Source: Actinomycetes bacterium | GTDB lineage: Bacteria; Actinomycetota; Actinomycetes; Streptosporangiales; Streptosporangiaceae | Reading direction: 5' to 3' | NCBI GenBank assembly: GCA_025964615.1 | Contig: JAOPYM010000444.1 | Coordinates: 1-32,751, forward strand | Length of the DNA stretch: 32,751 bases | Shown here: positions 1-8,212 of the stretch, one piece after another | Layout: each line of letters opens with the position of its first letter | How positions within the stretch are numbered: the stretch's first letter is position 1 | The notes under the pieces: generated by a model | The model's database searches: none | Told to the model about the DNA's origin: nothing | The model's input: the letters and a program-made list of their open reading frames with translations, nothing else | Program-made: the position numbers and the translations under genes

Positions 1-110
1 AGAAGGCCCGCGAGGAGCTCGGTGAGTTCATGGTCGGCCTGAACGCCGCCGCCACCAAGTTCGAGACCCGCCGCGACGAACGCCGCGCCCGCCAGCTGGC
101 CAAAGCCTGA
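1..110 (+). CDS. C-terminal end of a truncated CDS (..KAREELGEFMVGLNAAATKFETRRDERRARQLAKA*), product unknown
   Basis: Open frame from the window edge to TGA at 108-110; charged C-terminus. Too short to assign. Confidence 0.5.
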   Translation, partial: KAREELGEFMVGLNAAATKFETRRDERRARQLAKA

Positions 111-119
111 CGTGACATT

Positions 120-246
120 GGCGCTCGCTGTGTTCATGGCCGCGCCCTTCGGCGCGGCGCCGGGCGGGCCTTGACGCGCCGTCTTCCCTCGTCGCTCAGT
201 CGCTTCGCTCCCTCGCTCCTCAGTCCAGAGCACACGGCCCAAGCGC
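120..246. repeat. Dispersed intergenic repeat family 2, copy A
   Basis: Shares ggcgctcgct, cttccctcgtc, ctcgctcctcagtcc and cggcccaagc, in the same order, with 13716-13814. Lies between convergent gene ends. Confidence 0.6.
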
Positions 247-248
247 AC

Positions 249-1106
249 TCATATGCCGGCGGCGGTGGTCAGGGCGCGGGCGGTGAGGACGCGCGCGAGG
301 TGCTCGCGGTACTCGGCGGAGCCGTGCAGGTCGCCGGTGGGCGCGGTGCCCTCGGCGGCGTGCGCTGCGGCGGCCTTGAAGGCGTTCTGCGTCGCCACCC
401 GGCCGAGCAGCGCCCGTTCCACCTCGTGCGCCCGTACCGGAGCCGGACCCATGTTGGTGAGCGCCACGCGGCACTCTTCGATGGCCCCGTTCGCCCGGCG
501 GACCCCGCAGGCCACCCCGACGATGGCCCAGGCCTGCGCGGTCCGGTGGAACTTCTCGTAGTGGAAGCCCCAGCCAGTTCCGAGCTTGGGGATCCGCACC
601 CCGAGCAGCAGTTCCGCGGGCTCCAGAGCCGAGGTCAGGTAGTCCTCGAAGAAGTCCGCGGCGGGGATCTCCCTGGGGCCGTGCGCTGACTGGGCGATCA
701 GCACGCCGTCGAGCGCGAGGATCACGGCGGGCAGGTCCCCGGCCGGATCGGCGTGCGCGAGCGACCCGCCGAGGGTGCCCCGGTGCCGTACCGCCGGATC
801 GGCGACCGTCGCGGTGGCCTGGGCGATCAACGGCGCGTGGGCCCGCACCAGCGGGTCCTTGATGACCTGATGGTGGGTGGCCATCGCGCCGATGAACACC
901 GAGTCACCGGTGTCCCTGATCTCCCGCAGCTCCGCCACGTGGTCGAGGTCGACCAGCACCTCGGGCAGGGCGAGCCGGAGCCGCAGCAGCGGCATCAGGC
1001 TCTGCCCGCCGGCCAGTACCTTGGCGTCCTCGCCGGATTCGGCGAGCGCGGAGACGGCCTCGCCGATGGTGGTGGGCCGCAGGTAGTCGAACGATCCGGG
1101 GATCAC
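249..1106 (-). CDS. coxM: FAD-binding subunit (CoxM/CutM-like) of a xanthine dehydrogenase/CO dehydrogenase family molybdenum hydroxylase
   Basis: [21 protein letters not shown]...VLAGGQSLMPLLRLRLA...HRGTLGGSLAHADPAGDLPA is typical of FAD-binding molybdopterin dehydrogenase subunits. GTG start overlaps the coxL stop (GTGA). Confidence 0.9.
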   Translation of the reverse strand: MIPGSFDYLRPTTIGEAVSALAESGEDAKVLAGGQSLMPLLRLRLALPEVLVDLDHVAELREIRDTGDSVFIGAMATHHQVIKDPLVRAHAPLIAQATATVADPAVRHRGTLGGSLAHADPAGDLPAVILALDGVLIAQSAHGPREIPAADFFEDYLTSALEPAELLLGVRIPKLGTGWGFHYEKFHRTAQAWAIVGVACGVRRANGAIEECRVALTNMGPAPVRAHEVERALLGRVATQNAFKAAAAHAAEGTAPTGDLHGSAEYREHLARVLTARALTTAAGI

Positions 1107-3442
1107 TGGGCGACCCCTTCCTGGAGGGCGCGCCAGACGCGTTCGGGCGTACATGGCATCCGGACGTCGGACACCCCGAACGGGCGGAGCGCATCGACGA
1201 TGGCGTTGACGACCGCCGGGGTCGAGGCGATGGTGCCGGCCTCGCCGACGCCCTTCACCCCGAGCGGGTTGGTGGTCGCCGGTGTCTCGGTACGGTCGGT
1301 GGTGAAGGTCGGCAGGTCGGACGCCGACGGCACCAGGTAGTCGGCGAGCGTGGTGGTCTGCAGGTTGCCGTCCACGTCGTACACGGCCTCCTCGTAGAGG
1401 GCCTGGGAGATGCCCTGCGCGAGCCCGCCGTGCACCTGGCCCTCCACGATCAGCGGATTGACGACCTTGCCGATGTCGTCCACCGCCACGTACTTCCGGA
1501 TCTTCACGAACCCGGTCTCGGTGTCCACCTCGGCGGCGCACAGGTGCGTGCCGTGCGGGAACGAGAAGTTCTCCGGGTCGAAAGTGGCCTCGGAGTCGAG
1601 CGACGGCTCGATCCCGTCCGGCAGGTTGTGCGCCGCGAACGTGGCGCCCGCGATCTCCTGGATGGACATGCCCTGTTCCGGTACGCCTCGTACCGAGAAC
1701 CGGCCGTTCTCGAACGTGAGGTCGGACGCGTCGGCCTCAAGGAGATGCGCGGCGACGACACGTGCCTTGTCGACCACCTTGACGCAGGCGCCGACCAGTG
1801 CGACCCCGCCGACCACCAGGGACCGGGAGCCGTAGGTGTCCAGTCCCTTGTGCGAGATCGCCGTGTCGCCGTGCAGGACCCGTACGTCCTCGAACGGCAC
1901 GCCGAGCGCGTCGGAGGCGATCTGCGCCCACGCCGTCTCGTGTCCCTGGCCGTGCGCGGACGAGCCGGTGAGGACCTCGACCTTGCCGGTCGGCAGCATC
2001 CGCACGGCCGAGTGCTCCCAGCCGCCCGCCCCGTAGAACAGCGAACCGAGCACCCGGGAGGGGGCCAGTCCGCACATCTCAGTGAAGGTCGAGACGCCGA
2101 TGCCGAGCTGTACGGTGTCGTGCCGTTCCCGGCGGTCGGCCTGCTCGGCGCGCAGCTTGTCGTACTCGAACAACTGCAGCGCCTTCTCGGTCGCGGCCTC
2201 GTAGTTGCCCGAGTCGTAGGTCAGCCCGCAGACGGTCTCGTACGGGAACTCGTCGTGCTTGATCCAGTTCCGCCGCCGTACCTCGATCGGATCCAGGTCC
2301 AGCTCGTGTGCCAATTCGTCCATCAGCCGCTCGATGGCGAACGTGGCCTCCGGCCGCCCCGCGCCGCGGTAGGCGTCGGTCGGCATCTTGGTGGTGAACA
2401 CGCCGGTGCAGGTGAAGCTGTACGCGTCCATCTTGTAGATGGCGGGGAACATGAACGCGCCGAGCAGCGGTATGCCCGGCGTGACCAGCATGAGGTACGC
2501 GCCCATGTCGGCGAGCAGGTCCACGTTCAGGCCGCGGATCCGCCCGTCGGCGTCGGCGGCCAGCCGGAGCCGCTGGATCTGGTCCCGGCCGTGGTGCACG
2601 GTCTGGTTGCCCTCGCTGCGCGACTCGGTCCATTTCACCGGCTTGCCCAGCTTGCGGGCCAGGATCAGCGTGATGACCTCCTCGCCGTACACCTGCAGCT
2701 TGGAACCGAAGCCTCCGCCGACGTCCGGGGCGATCACCCGCAGGTTCTGCTCGGGCACGCCGGTGACGCTCGCCAGCATGACCCGCAGGATGTGCGGGAT
2801 CTGGGTGGAGGACCACACCGTCATCTGATCGCCGAACGGCTGGCAGACCACCGAACGGGGCTCCATCGCGCTGGGGATCAGCCGCTGCTGCACGTACTCG
2901 CGTTCGATGACCACGGCCGCGTCGAGGAACGCGGCGTCCAGGTCGCCGTTGGCGAAGACCCAGGTGTAGGACTTGTTGGTGCCCTTGTCGGAGTGCACCA
3001 GATCGGCGCCCTCGGCCAGGGCCGCCTGCATGTCCAGGACGGGCGGCAGCGGCTCGTAGTCCACATCGATGGCCTCGAGGGCGTCGGCCGCGGCGTACCG
3101 GTCGCGCGCCACCACGCAGGCCACCGGCTCACCGGAGTACCGCACCTCGGTGACCGCGATCGGCGGGTGGTCGGGCAGCACCATGTCCGGGGTGACGACC
3201 CATGCGCAGGGCAGCCCGCCCTGTTCGCCGGCCAGGTCCGCGCCGCTGAAGACCGCGACCACTCCCGGCCTGTCCAGGGCCGCCGAGGTGTCGACGTTGA
3301 CGATCCGGGCGTGTGCGTACGGGCTGCGCAGGAACGCCACGTACAGCATCCCCGGCAGCTGGATGTTGTCGGTCCACTGGGTGTTCCCGGTGATCAACCG
3401 GGCATCCTCTGAGCGCTTGCGAGCGGTGCCGACCTCAGTCAT
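1103..3442 (-). CDS. coxL: Molybdopterin-binding large subunit, CoxL-like form II (aldehyde oxidase/xanthine dehydrogenase family)
   Basis: 779 aa; [28 protein letters not shown] and [21 protein letters not shown] motifs. Confidence 0.92.
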   Translation of the reverse strand: MTEVGTARKRSEDARLITGNTQWTDNIQLPGMLYVAFLRSPYAHARIVNVDTSAALDRPGVVAVFSGADLAGEQGGLPCAWVVTPDMVLPDHPPIAVTEVRYSGEPVACVVARDRYAAADALEAIDVDYEPLPPVLDMQAALAEGADLVHSDKGTNKSYTWVFANGDLDAAFLDAAVVIEREYVQQRLIPSAMEPRSVVCQPFGDQMTVWSSTQIPHILRVMLASVTGVPEQNLRVIAPDVGGGFGSKLQVYGEEVITLILARKLGKPVKWTESRSEGNQTVHHGRDQIQRLRLAADADGRIRGLNVDLLADMGAYLMLVTPGIPLLGAFMFPAIYKMDAYSFTCTGVFTTKMPTDAYRGAGRPEATFAIERLMDELAHELDLDPIEVRRRNWIKHDEFPYETVCGLTYDSGNYEAATEKALQLFEYDKLRAEQADRRERHDTVQLGIGVSTFTEMCGLAPSRVLGSLFYGAGGWEHSAVRMLPTGKVEVLTGSSAHGQGHETAWAQIASDALGVPFEDVRVLHGDTAISHKGLDTYGSRSLVVGGVALVGACVKVVDKARVVAAHLLEADASDLTFENGRFSVRGVPEQGMSIQEIAGATFAAHNLPDGIEPSLDSEATFDPENFSFPHGTHLCAAEVDTETGFVKIRKYVAVDDIGKVVNPLIVEGQVHGGLAQGISQALYEEAVYDVDGNLQTTTLADYLVPSASDLPTFTTDRTETPATTNPLGVKGVGEAGTIASTPAVVNAIVDALRPFGVSDVRMPCTPERVWRALQEGVAQ

Positions 3443-3923
3443 GGCTCGTCACCTCGCTGTGGCTCATCTCGTGAGCGGCGGACCGGACCGCCCGCACGAT
3501 GTTCTGGTAACCGGTGCACCTGCACAGGTTGCCCTCCAGGCCCTCACGGATCTCCTCGTCGGAGGGGTCTGGGTTCTCCCTCAGCAGGTCGATCGAGGCC
3601 ATGATCATGCCCGGCGTGCAGTAGCCGCACTGCAGCCCGTGCTCGGAGTGGAATGCCTCCTGCATCGGGTGCAGTGCGCCGTTGATCCTCAGGCCCTCGA
3701 TGGTGGTGATGTCGTGGGTGTCGGCCTGTACGGCGAGGACGGAACAGCTCTTCACCGACATCCCGTCCATCAGGACGGTGCAGGCTCCGCAGTTGGTGGT
3801 GTCACAGCCGACCGGGGTACCGACCTTCCCCAGCCGATCACGCAGATAGTGGACAAGCAGGAGTCGCGGTTCGACGTCGTCCTCGTACGTCACACCGTCG
3901 ACCTCGACCTTGATCCGGGGCAT
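3435..3923 (-). CDS. coxS: [2Fe-2S] iron-sulfur subunit (CoxS-like)
   Basis: [17 protein letters not shown] and [11 protein letters not shown]...[17 protein letters not shown] [2Fe-2S] motifs. Overlaps the coxL start by 8 bp. Confidence 0.93.
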   Translation of the reverse strand: MPRIKVEVDGVTYEDDVEPRLLLVHYLRDRLGKVGTPVGCDTTNCGACTVLMDGMSVKSCSVLAVQADTHDITTIEGLRINGALHPMQEAFHSEHGLQCGYCTPGMIMASIDLLRENPDPSDEEIREGLEGNLCRCTGYQNIVRAVRSAAHEMSHSEVTSHD

Positions 3924-4004
3924 CCGGCCTCCTCGTTGAGGGGTGGAAGTTGAGGGGGAACCTTTCGAACGTATGCCTCGCCCCGAGTGCGCACCAGACC
4001 TTGA

Positions 4005-4020
4005 TGTGACCTATTTCACC
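4005..4020. promoter_or_regulatory. Crp-like binding site TGTGACCTATTTCACC
   Basis: Matches TGTGA-N6-TCAC(A) in the divergent coxS / cysteine dioxygenase intergenic region. Confidence 0.5.
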
Positions 4021-4039
4021 AAGATATGGCTGCGCCGAC

Positions 4040-4045
4040 TTGACA
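4040..4045 (+). promoter_or_regulatory. Candidate -35 box TTGACA for the Cys-leader transcript
   Basis: Perfect TTGACA, then 18 nt, a weak -10 candidate (TCTCCT, 4064-4069), and 7 nt to the ATG at 4077; a possible leaderless layout. Confidence 0.35.
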
Positions 4046-4076
4046 GCGGAGGGTGACGGAGTGTCTCCTAGAGCAC

Positions 4077-4160
4077 ATGCCAGCGCATTCTGCCGTATCC
4101 AGCCACCTGGGCCTCCGCCCCGTGGCCGGCGCGCTGTGTCCTTCGTGTTGTTGTCGCTGA
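4077..4160 (+). CDS. 27-aa cysteine-rich leader peptide MPAHSAVSSHLGLRPVAGALCPSCCCR, putative cysteine-responsive regulatory uORF
   Basis: ATG at 4077, TGA at 4158-4160. Four Cys in the last seven residues, all TGT codons, upstream of a cysteine dioxygenase-like gene. Not in the supplied ORF track because of length. Confidence 0.75.
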   Translation: MPAHSAVSSHLGLRPVAGALCPSCCCR

Positions 4161-4232
4161 CCTGTCCGTCTCAGCGGCTTTCCCGGTTCTGACCGTTCTC
4201 CTGGGCTGTCTCCGCGCCCGTACACGAAGGAC
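4138..4232 (+). promoter_or_regulatory. RBS-sequestering long-range helix: gtccttcgtgt (4138-4148) pairs with acacgaaggac (4222-4232)
   Basis: 11 nt of perfect reverse complementarity. The 3' arm contains the SD-like AAGGA (4227-4231), 7 nt before the GTG start at 4239; the 5' arm overlaps Cys21-Cys24 codons of the leader ORF. Confidence 0.6.
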
Positions 4233-4238
4233 TTCCCG

Positions 4239-4700
4239 GTGGATCTCACTATCCGGCTTGAAGACGTCATTCCCGACCTGGGCATGCGTGGCCAGGATGA
4301 CCCGCATGGCCGGTCCGCGCTCCGGGGCCCGCTCACCGTCGGCCAGCTGGCGACCCGCATCCACGACCTGGCCGCCCGCCCCGCCGACTGGTGGCACCTG
4401 GTGCGCTTCGACCCTGCCGGTTCGGTGCGGGTTCCGCTGGAGGACACCGACGGGGTACGGCTCTGGCTGACCACCTGGCCACCACGGTCCGGTACCGGCC
4501 CGCATGATCACGACGGGGAGACGTCGGTCTCCGCGGTGGTCGCCGGGGAACTGGTCGAGGTCACCGTCTCCTCGGACGGCGCCACCGAGAGGGAGCTGCG
4601 CGCCAACCGGGTGCGCGTACGCGGCGGCGGTCACCTGCACGAACTCCACAACCCGGGCCCCGCCTACGCCATCACCCTGCACGCTCACTTCACGCACTGA
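4239..4700 (+). CDS. Cysteine dioxygenase family protein (cupin)
   Basis: Cupin motifs GPHDHDGETSVSAVVAGELVE and GGGHLHELHNPGPAYAITLHAH; size 153 aa. Confidence 0.85.
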   Translation: MDLTIRLEDVIPDLGMRGQDDPHGRSALRGPLTVGQLATRIHDLAARPADWWHLVRFDPAGSVRVPLEDTDGVRLWLTTWPPRSGTGPHDHDGETSVSAVVAGELVEVTVSSDGATERELRANRVRVRGGGHLHELHNPGPAYAITLHAHFTH

Positions 4701-4714
4701 GGACGGAGCCGGTC

Positions 4715-4918
4715 TCAGGGGGAGCGGCGCCGGGAGCGGGTGAGGATCCGGGTCAGGCTGACCACGCCGAGGCCGATCAGCACGACCGGGAGGGTGACCT
4801 CGATCGGGGCGACCGATCTCCCGAAACCGTAGATCAGGAACCGTACGGCCACCGCCAGGAAGAACAGGGCGGCGACCAGCGACCCCCAGTCGAATCTGCG
4901 TCCTTGGCCGTTATGCAC
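4715..4918 (-). CDS. Small two-helix membrane protein, unknown function
   Basis: 67 aa with two hydrophobic segments; overlaps the upstream pspC-like gene by 8 bp (translational coupling). Confidence 0.65.
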   Translation of the reverse strand: MHNGQGRRFDWGSLVAALFFLAVAVRFLIYGFGRSVAPIEVTLPVVLIGLGVVSLTRILTRSRRRSP

Positions 4919-6194
4919 GGTTCACCTCCACGTCGCCCGCCCTGCCCCGAACGGTGAGCTCGATGACCGGGGGTTGCTTCTGCGGAACTTCGGGGAGCAG
5001 TATCCGGGTCACTCTCACCCGAGGGCCTCCGATCGTCTGCTGGTCGACTGACAGGTCGCCGAGCGTCACGGTGGCATTCAGCTCGACCCTGGCGGCGCGG
5101 GGCACGGTGATCAGTAGCTGCCCGATTCCCAGCTCGGCCCGGACCTGGATCCGCTGGCCCGGCCTGAGCCGCAGCGCGGTGAGGTCGAGCCGGGCGTCTC
5201 CCGCCGTCAGCTTGTACGTCTGCTCGGATGTGGTCACGTCGACCGGCCGCCAGATGACATGCCCGACCCTGCCTCCAGGGGTGAGGTCGCCGACGGCCGA
5301 GGTGGTGATGAGGGACAGGGAGAGCAGGGTTCCGATGGCCATGAGTCCTCCGGTACGGCCTCGCCAGGCGCCGATGAAAAGGCCCAGCGCGACGATTGCG
5401 AGTGCGGTCGCCAGCGCGATCTCCGTCCGCACGTCCCACGGGTGCCGCGAGGTGAACGGGACCGTGACGGCACCGGCCAGCAGGGCGAGCGGGAAGACGA
5501 TGCGGAACAGTGCGGACCGGGGCCTGGGCGTCCGCTTCGGCTGGTACGGGTGGTATTCGGGCCACTCGCCGGGCCCGAAAGCGGGCTCGTAGGCCGCACG
5601 CTCGCGTGCCCCGGGTTCGTACGGAGTGCTGGGGGTGCCGCTCAGGCCGGCGAGGTCGATCATTCCCTCGGCGAGCGGTTCGGTGCGGGACCGCCCGGCC
5701 TGCGGTCCCAAGCCGGGCTCCTGCGGGTGGCCCTGGAACCGCTGCGGCAGCCCGCGGAGCTCGTGCAGCAGGTTGACGCCCCGGTGCTGCGCGACCAGCA
5801 GGGCCAGTGCGAGCACTGTGAAGGCGGTGACCGGGCCGCTGAGGACCAGGCCGGCGAGGCCGCCGGCCAGGCTCCACATCATGCTGACGCCGAGCAGGGT
5901 GGCCAGGATCGCGAGTACGGCCTCACCGTCGAAGCGCCGCTTGAACAGGTTCTCGGCCGGGGCGGGACGACCGTCGTCCGGTGCCATGAGGAGCGCCGCC
6001 GCGATGTACAGCAGGATGCCCTGGCCCTGGGAGAGGGCGAGGACCGCGAAGACGACCCGGAAGATCACCGGGTCGATGCCGGTCCAGGCGCCGAGCCCAC
6101 CGCAGACGCCTGCGATCAGGCGGCCGTTGCCGGCCCTGACCAGCCGGCGGCCTGGCGGCGGGTCGTCCTGCGGCACGATCGTTTCCTCGGTCAT
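4911..6194 (-). CDS. PspC domain membrane protein with LiaF-like C-terminal domain
   Basis: GRLIAGVCGGLGAWTGIDPVIFRVVFAVLALSQGQGILLYIAAALLMAP is a PspC domain; several TM segments; C-terminal beta-rich region resembling LiaF/toastrack domains. Start chosen at MTEETIVPQ. Confidence 0.85.
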   Translation of the reverse strand: MTEETIVPQDDPPPGRRLVRAGNGRLIAGVCGGLGAWTGIDPVIFRVVFAVLALSQGQGILLYIAAALLMAPDDGRPAPAENLFKRRFDGEAVLAILATLLGVSMMWSLAGGLAGLVLSGPVTAFTVLALALLVAQHRGVNLLHELRGLPQRFQGHPQEPGLGPQAGRSRTEPLAEGMIDLAGLSGTPSTPYEPGARERAAYEPAFGPGEWPEYHPYQPKRTPRPRSALFRIVFPLALLAGAVTVPFTSRHPWDVRTEIALATALAIVALGLFIGAWRGRTGGLMAIGTLLSLSLITTSAVGDLTPGGRVGHVIWRPVDVTTSEQTYKLTAGDARLDLTALRLRPGQRIQVRAELGIGQLLITVPRAARVELNATVTLGDLSVDQQTIGGPRVRVTRILLPEVPQKQPPVIELTVRGRAGDVEVNRA

Positions 6195-6249
6195 GGCCAC
6201 CATCCTGAGCCCCGGCACGCGGGCGCGGTATCGGGGACTCCCCGGAGTC

Positions 6250-6271
6250 GACCCTGATGGCCACCAGGGTC
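6250..6271. promoter_or_regulatory. 22-bp near-perfect palindrome GACCCTGATGGCCACCAGGGTC in a divergent promoter region
   Basis: Symmetric except for one position pair; about midway between the pspC-like start (6194) and the kinase start (6319). CCCTGATG recurs at 6275-6282. Confidence 0.55.
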
Positions 6272-6318
6272 ACGCCCTGATGCGGATCACCGCTCCGGCG
6301 TGTGACCATCTGGGAGTG

Positions 6319-7530
6319 ATGAGCGAGGAGGCACGGCAGACCGGCCGGCTGGACCGGCGTGCCGATGGGCGGCTGGTGGCCGGAGTCTGTGCCGGCCTGG
6401 CCCAGCACCTGGGCCTCGAGGTGGTGATCGTGCGCCTCGCCTTCGTGCTGACGATCGTCGCCGACGGGATCGGGCTCGCCGCGTACCTGGCGTTCTGGGT
6501 GCTTGTTCCGCAGCGGTACGAGCCGCACCGCGGGCGCGACTGGATCCAGGTGCTCTCCTACGGTGCGCTCACGGTGGGAGCGTCGCTGCTCACGGCTTCG
6601 GCCGACGCGGCGCAGGCGGCGCTCTGGCCGGTGGTGGTCGTCGGGCTCGGTGGCGCGATCCTCTGGCAGCAGGCCAGTGGCGACCAGCGGCAGCGCTGGA
6701 TGCGTACCACCGCGCATCCGCTGAGGCGGATGTGGCGGCGCAGCCTGCTCGGCGCCCTCCTGGTGATCGTGGGCATCGGCACCTTCGTGGCACAGCGGGT
6801 CCAGGCGGACCAGGTCCGCCAGGTCTTCATCGCCACTGCCGTCATCCTCACCGGGGTCGCCGTGATCGCCACGCCGTGGCTGCTGCGGCTCTGGCAGGAC
6901 CTGGACACCGAGCGCCGGGAGCGGGTCCGGTCGGAGGAACGGGCCGAACTGGCCGCGCATGTACACGACTCGGTGCTGCACACGCTCACCCTCATCCAGC
7001 GCAACGCGCACGATCCCCGTGAGGTGGCGCGGCTGGCCCGGTCCCAGGAGCGCGAGCTCCGCACCTGGCTGTACGCGCCCCGGGCCGATCCCGACGAGAT
7101 GTTCGCGGCCGCCGTACAGAAGATCGCCGGAGAGGTGGAGGACCATCACGGGGTGCCCGTCGAGGTCGTCTGCGTCGGCGACTGCGCACTGAGCGAACCG
7201 CGGGGGGACTCCGGTGATCGCATGGCCGGGGGCGACATGCGCCTGGTGGCGGTCCTGCAGGCGGCCAGGGAGGCGATGGTGAACGCGGCGAAGTACTCCG
7301 GGGCCGGTTCGGTGTCGGTCTACGCCGAGGTGGAGGGCGATTCCGTCGAGATCTTCGTACGGGACCGGGGGAAGGGTTTCGACATCGATGCCATACCGAC
7401 CGACCGGATGGGCGTACGAGGGTCCATCATCGGACGTATGGAACGCAACGGCGGCACCGCCACGATCCGTACCGCACCGGGAGAGGGCACCGAAGTGCGC
7501 CTGGAGTTCAAGAGGGAGCCCAGGAAGTGA
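6319..7530 (+). CDS. PspC-domain sensor histidine kinase (HisKA_3/NarL-family type)
   Basis: N-terminal PspC domain (DGRLVAGVCAGLAQHLGLEVVIVRLAFVL), H-box AAHVHDSVLHTLTLIQRNAHDP, ATPase region FVRDRGKGFDIDAIPTDRMGVRGSIIGRM. Confidence 0.93.
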   Translation: MSEEARQTGRLDRRADGRLVAGVCAGLAQHLGLEVVIVRLAFVLTIVADGIGLAAYLAFWVLVPQRYEPHRGRDWIQVLSYGALTVGASLLTASADAAQAALWPVVVVGLGGAILWQQASGDQRQRWMRTTAHPLRRMWRRSLLGALLVIVGIGTFVAQRVQADQVRQVFIATAVILTGVAVIATPWLLRLWQDLDTERRERVRSEERAELAAHVHDSVLHTLTLIQRNAHDPREVARLARSQERELRTWLYAPRADPDEMFAAAVQKIAGEVEDHHGVPVEVVCVGDCALSEPRGDSGDRMAGGDMRLVAVLQAAREAMVNAAKYSGAGSVSVYAEVEGDSVEIFVRDRGKGFDIDAIPTDRMGVRGSIIGRMERNGGTATIRTAPGEGTEVRLEFKREPRK

Positions 7531-7561
7531 CGCCATTCGCCGTGCGAGCGGAGCGGGCGCT

Positions 7562-8191
7562 GTGACGACCGTGGTGCTGGTCGACGACCACCAGATGTTC
7601 CGTACCGGCGTGAAGGCCGAGCTGGGAGCCGGGATCGAGGTGGTGGGGGAGGCCTTCGACGTGGACTCCGCGGTCGCGGTGATCAAGGAGGCCGGACCGG
7701 AGGTGGTGCTGCTCGACGTGCACCTGCCGGGCGGCGGTGGCATCGAGGTGTTGCGCAGGCTGCACGGCTCGACCCAGGCGAAGTTCCTGGCGCTGTCGGT
7801 GTCCGACGCGGCCGAGGACGTGATCGGCGTGGTCCGGGGCGGCGCGCGCGGGTACGTCACCAAGACCATTTCGGGACCGGAGCTGACCGACGCGATCGGC
7901 AGGGTCGCCGAGGGGGACGCGGTGTTCTCGCCCCGGCTCGCCGGGTTCGTGCTCGATGCCTTCTCCGCGACGGACGCGCCCGCGATCGACCCCGAGCTGG
8001 ACCAGATCACCCAGCGGGAGCGCGAGGTCCTGCGGTTGATCGCCCGGGGCTACGCGTACAAGGAGATCGCCAAAGAGCTCTTCATCTCGGTGAAGACCGT
8101 CGAGACGCACGTGTCGTCGGTGCTGCGCAAACTCCAGCTCTCCAACCGGCACGAGCTCTCCCGCTGGGCCGCCGCGCGCCGCCTGGTCTGA
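7562..8191 (+). CDS. LuxR/NarL-family response regulator
   Basis: VVLVDDHQMFRTGVKAEL, VLLDVHLPGGGGIEVL, and C-terminal HTH QREREVLRLIARGYAYKEIAKELFISVKTVETHVSSVLRKL. Confidence 0.95.
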   Translation: MTTVVLVDDHQMFRTGVKAELGAGIEVVGEAFDVDSAVAVIKEAGPEVVLLDVHLPGGGGIEVLRRLHGSTQAKFLALSVSDAAEDVIGVVRGGARGYVTKTISGPELTDAIGRVAEGDAVFSPRLAGFVLDAFSATDAPAIDPELDQITQREREVLRLIARGYAYKEIAKELFISVKTVETHVSSVLRKLQLSNRHELSRWAAARRLV

Positions 8192-8212
8192 CCCGGGCCG
8201 CCCGGTCCGGTG

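Noticed and set aside
1430-3412. 660-aa plus-strand ORF antisense to coxL
   Set aside because: Low-complexity H/R/G/D/V-rich translation typical of third-position GC antisense frames; the minus strand encodes a clear CoxL.
4155-4182. CGCTGA/TCAGCG hairpin after the Cys leader as an intrinsic terminator
   Set aside because: Stem only 6 bp and no real U-tract (gcttt); kept only as a possible competing helix, not called as a terminator.
5923-8010. 695-aa minus-strand ORF across the kinase/regulator region
   Set aside because: Antisense shadow of convincing PspC-kinase and LuxR-regulator genes; composition is artefactual.
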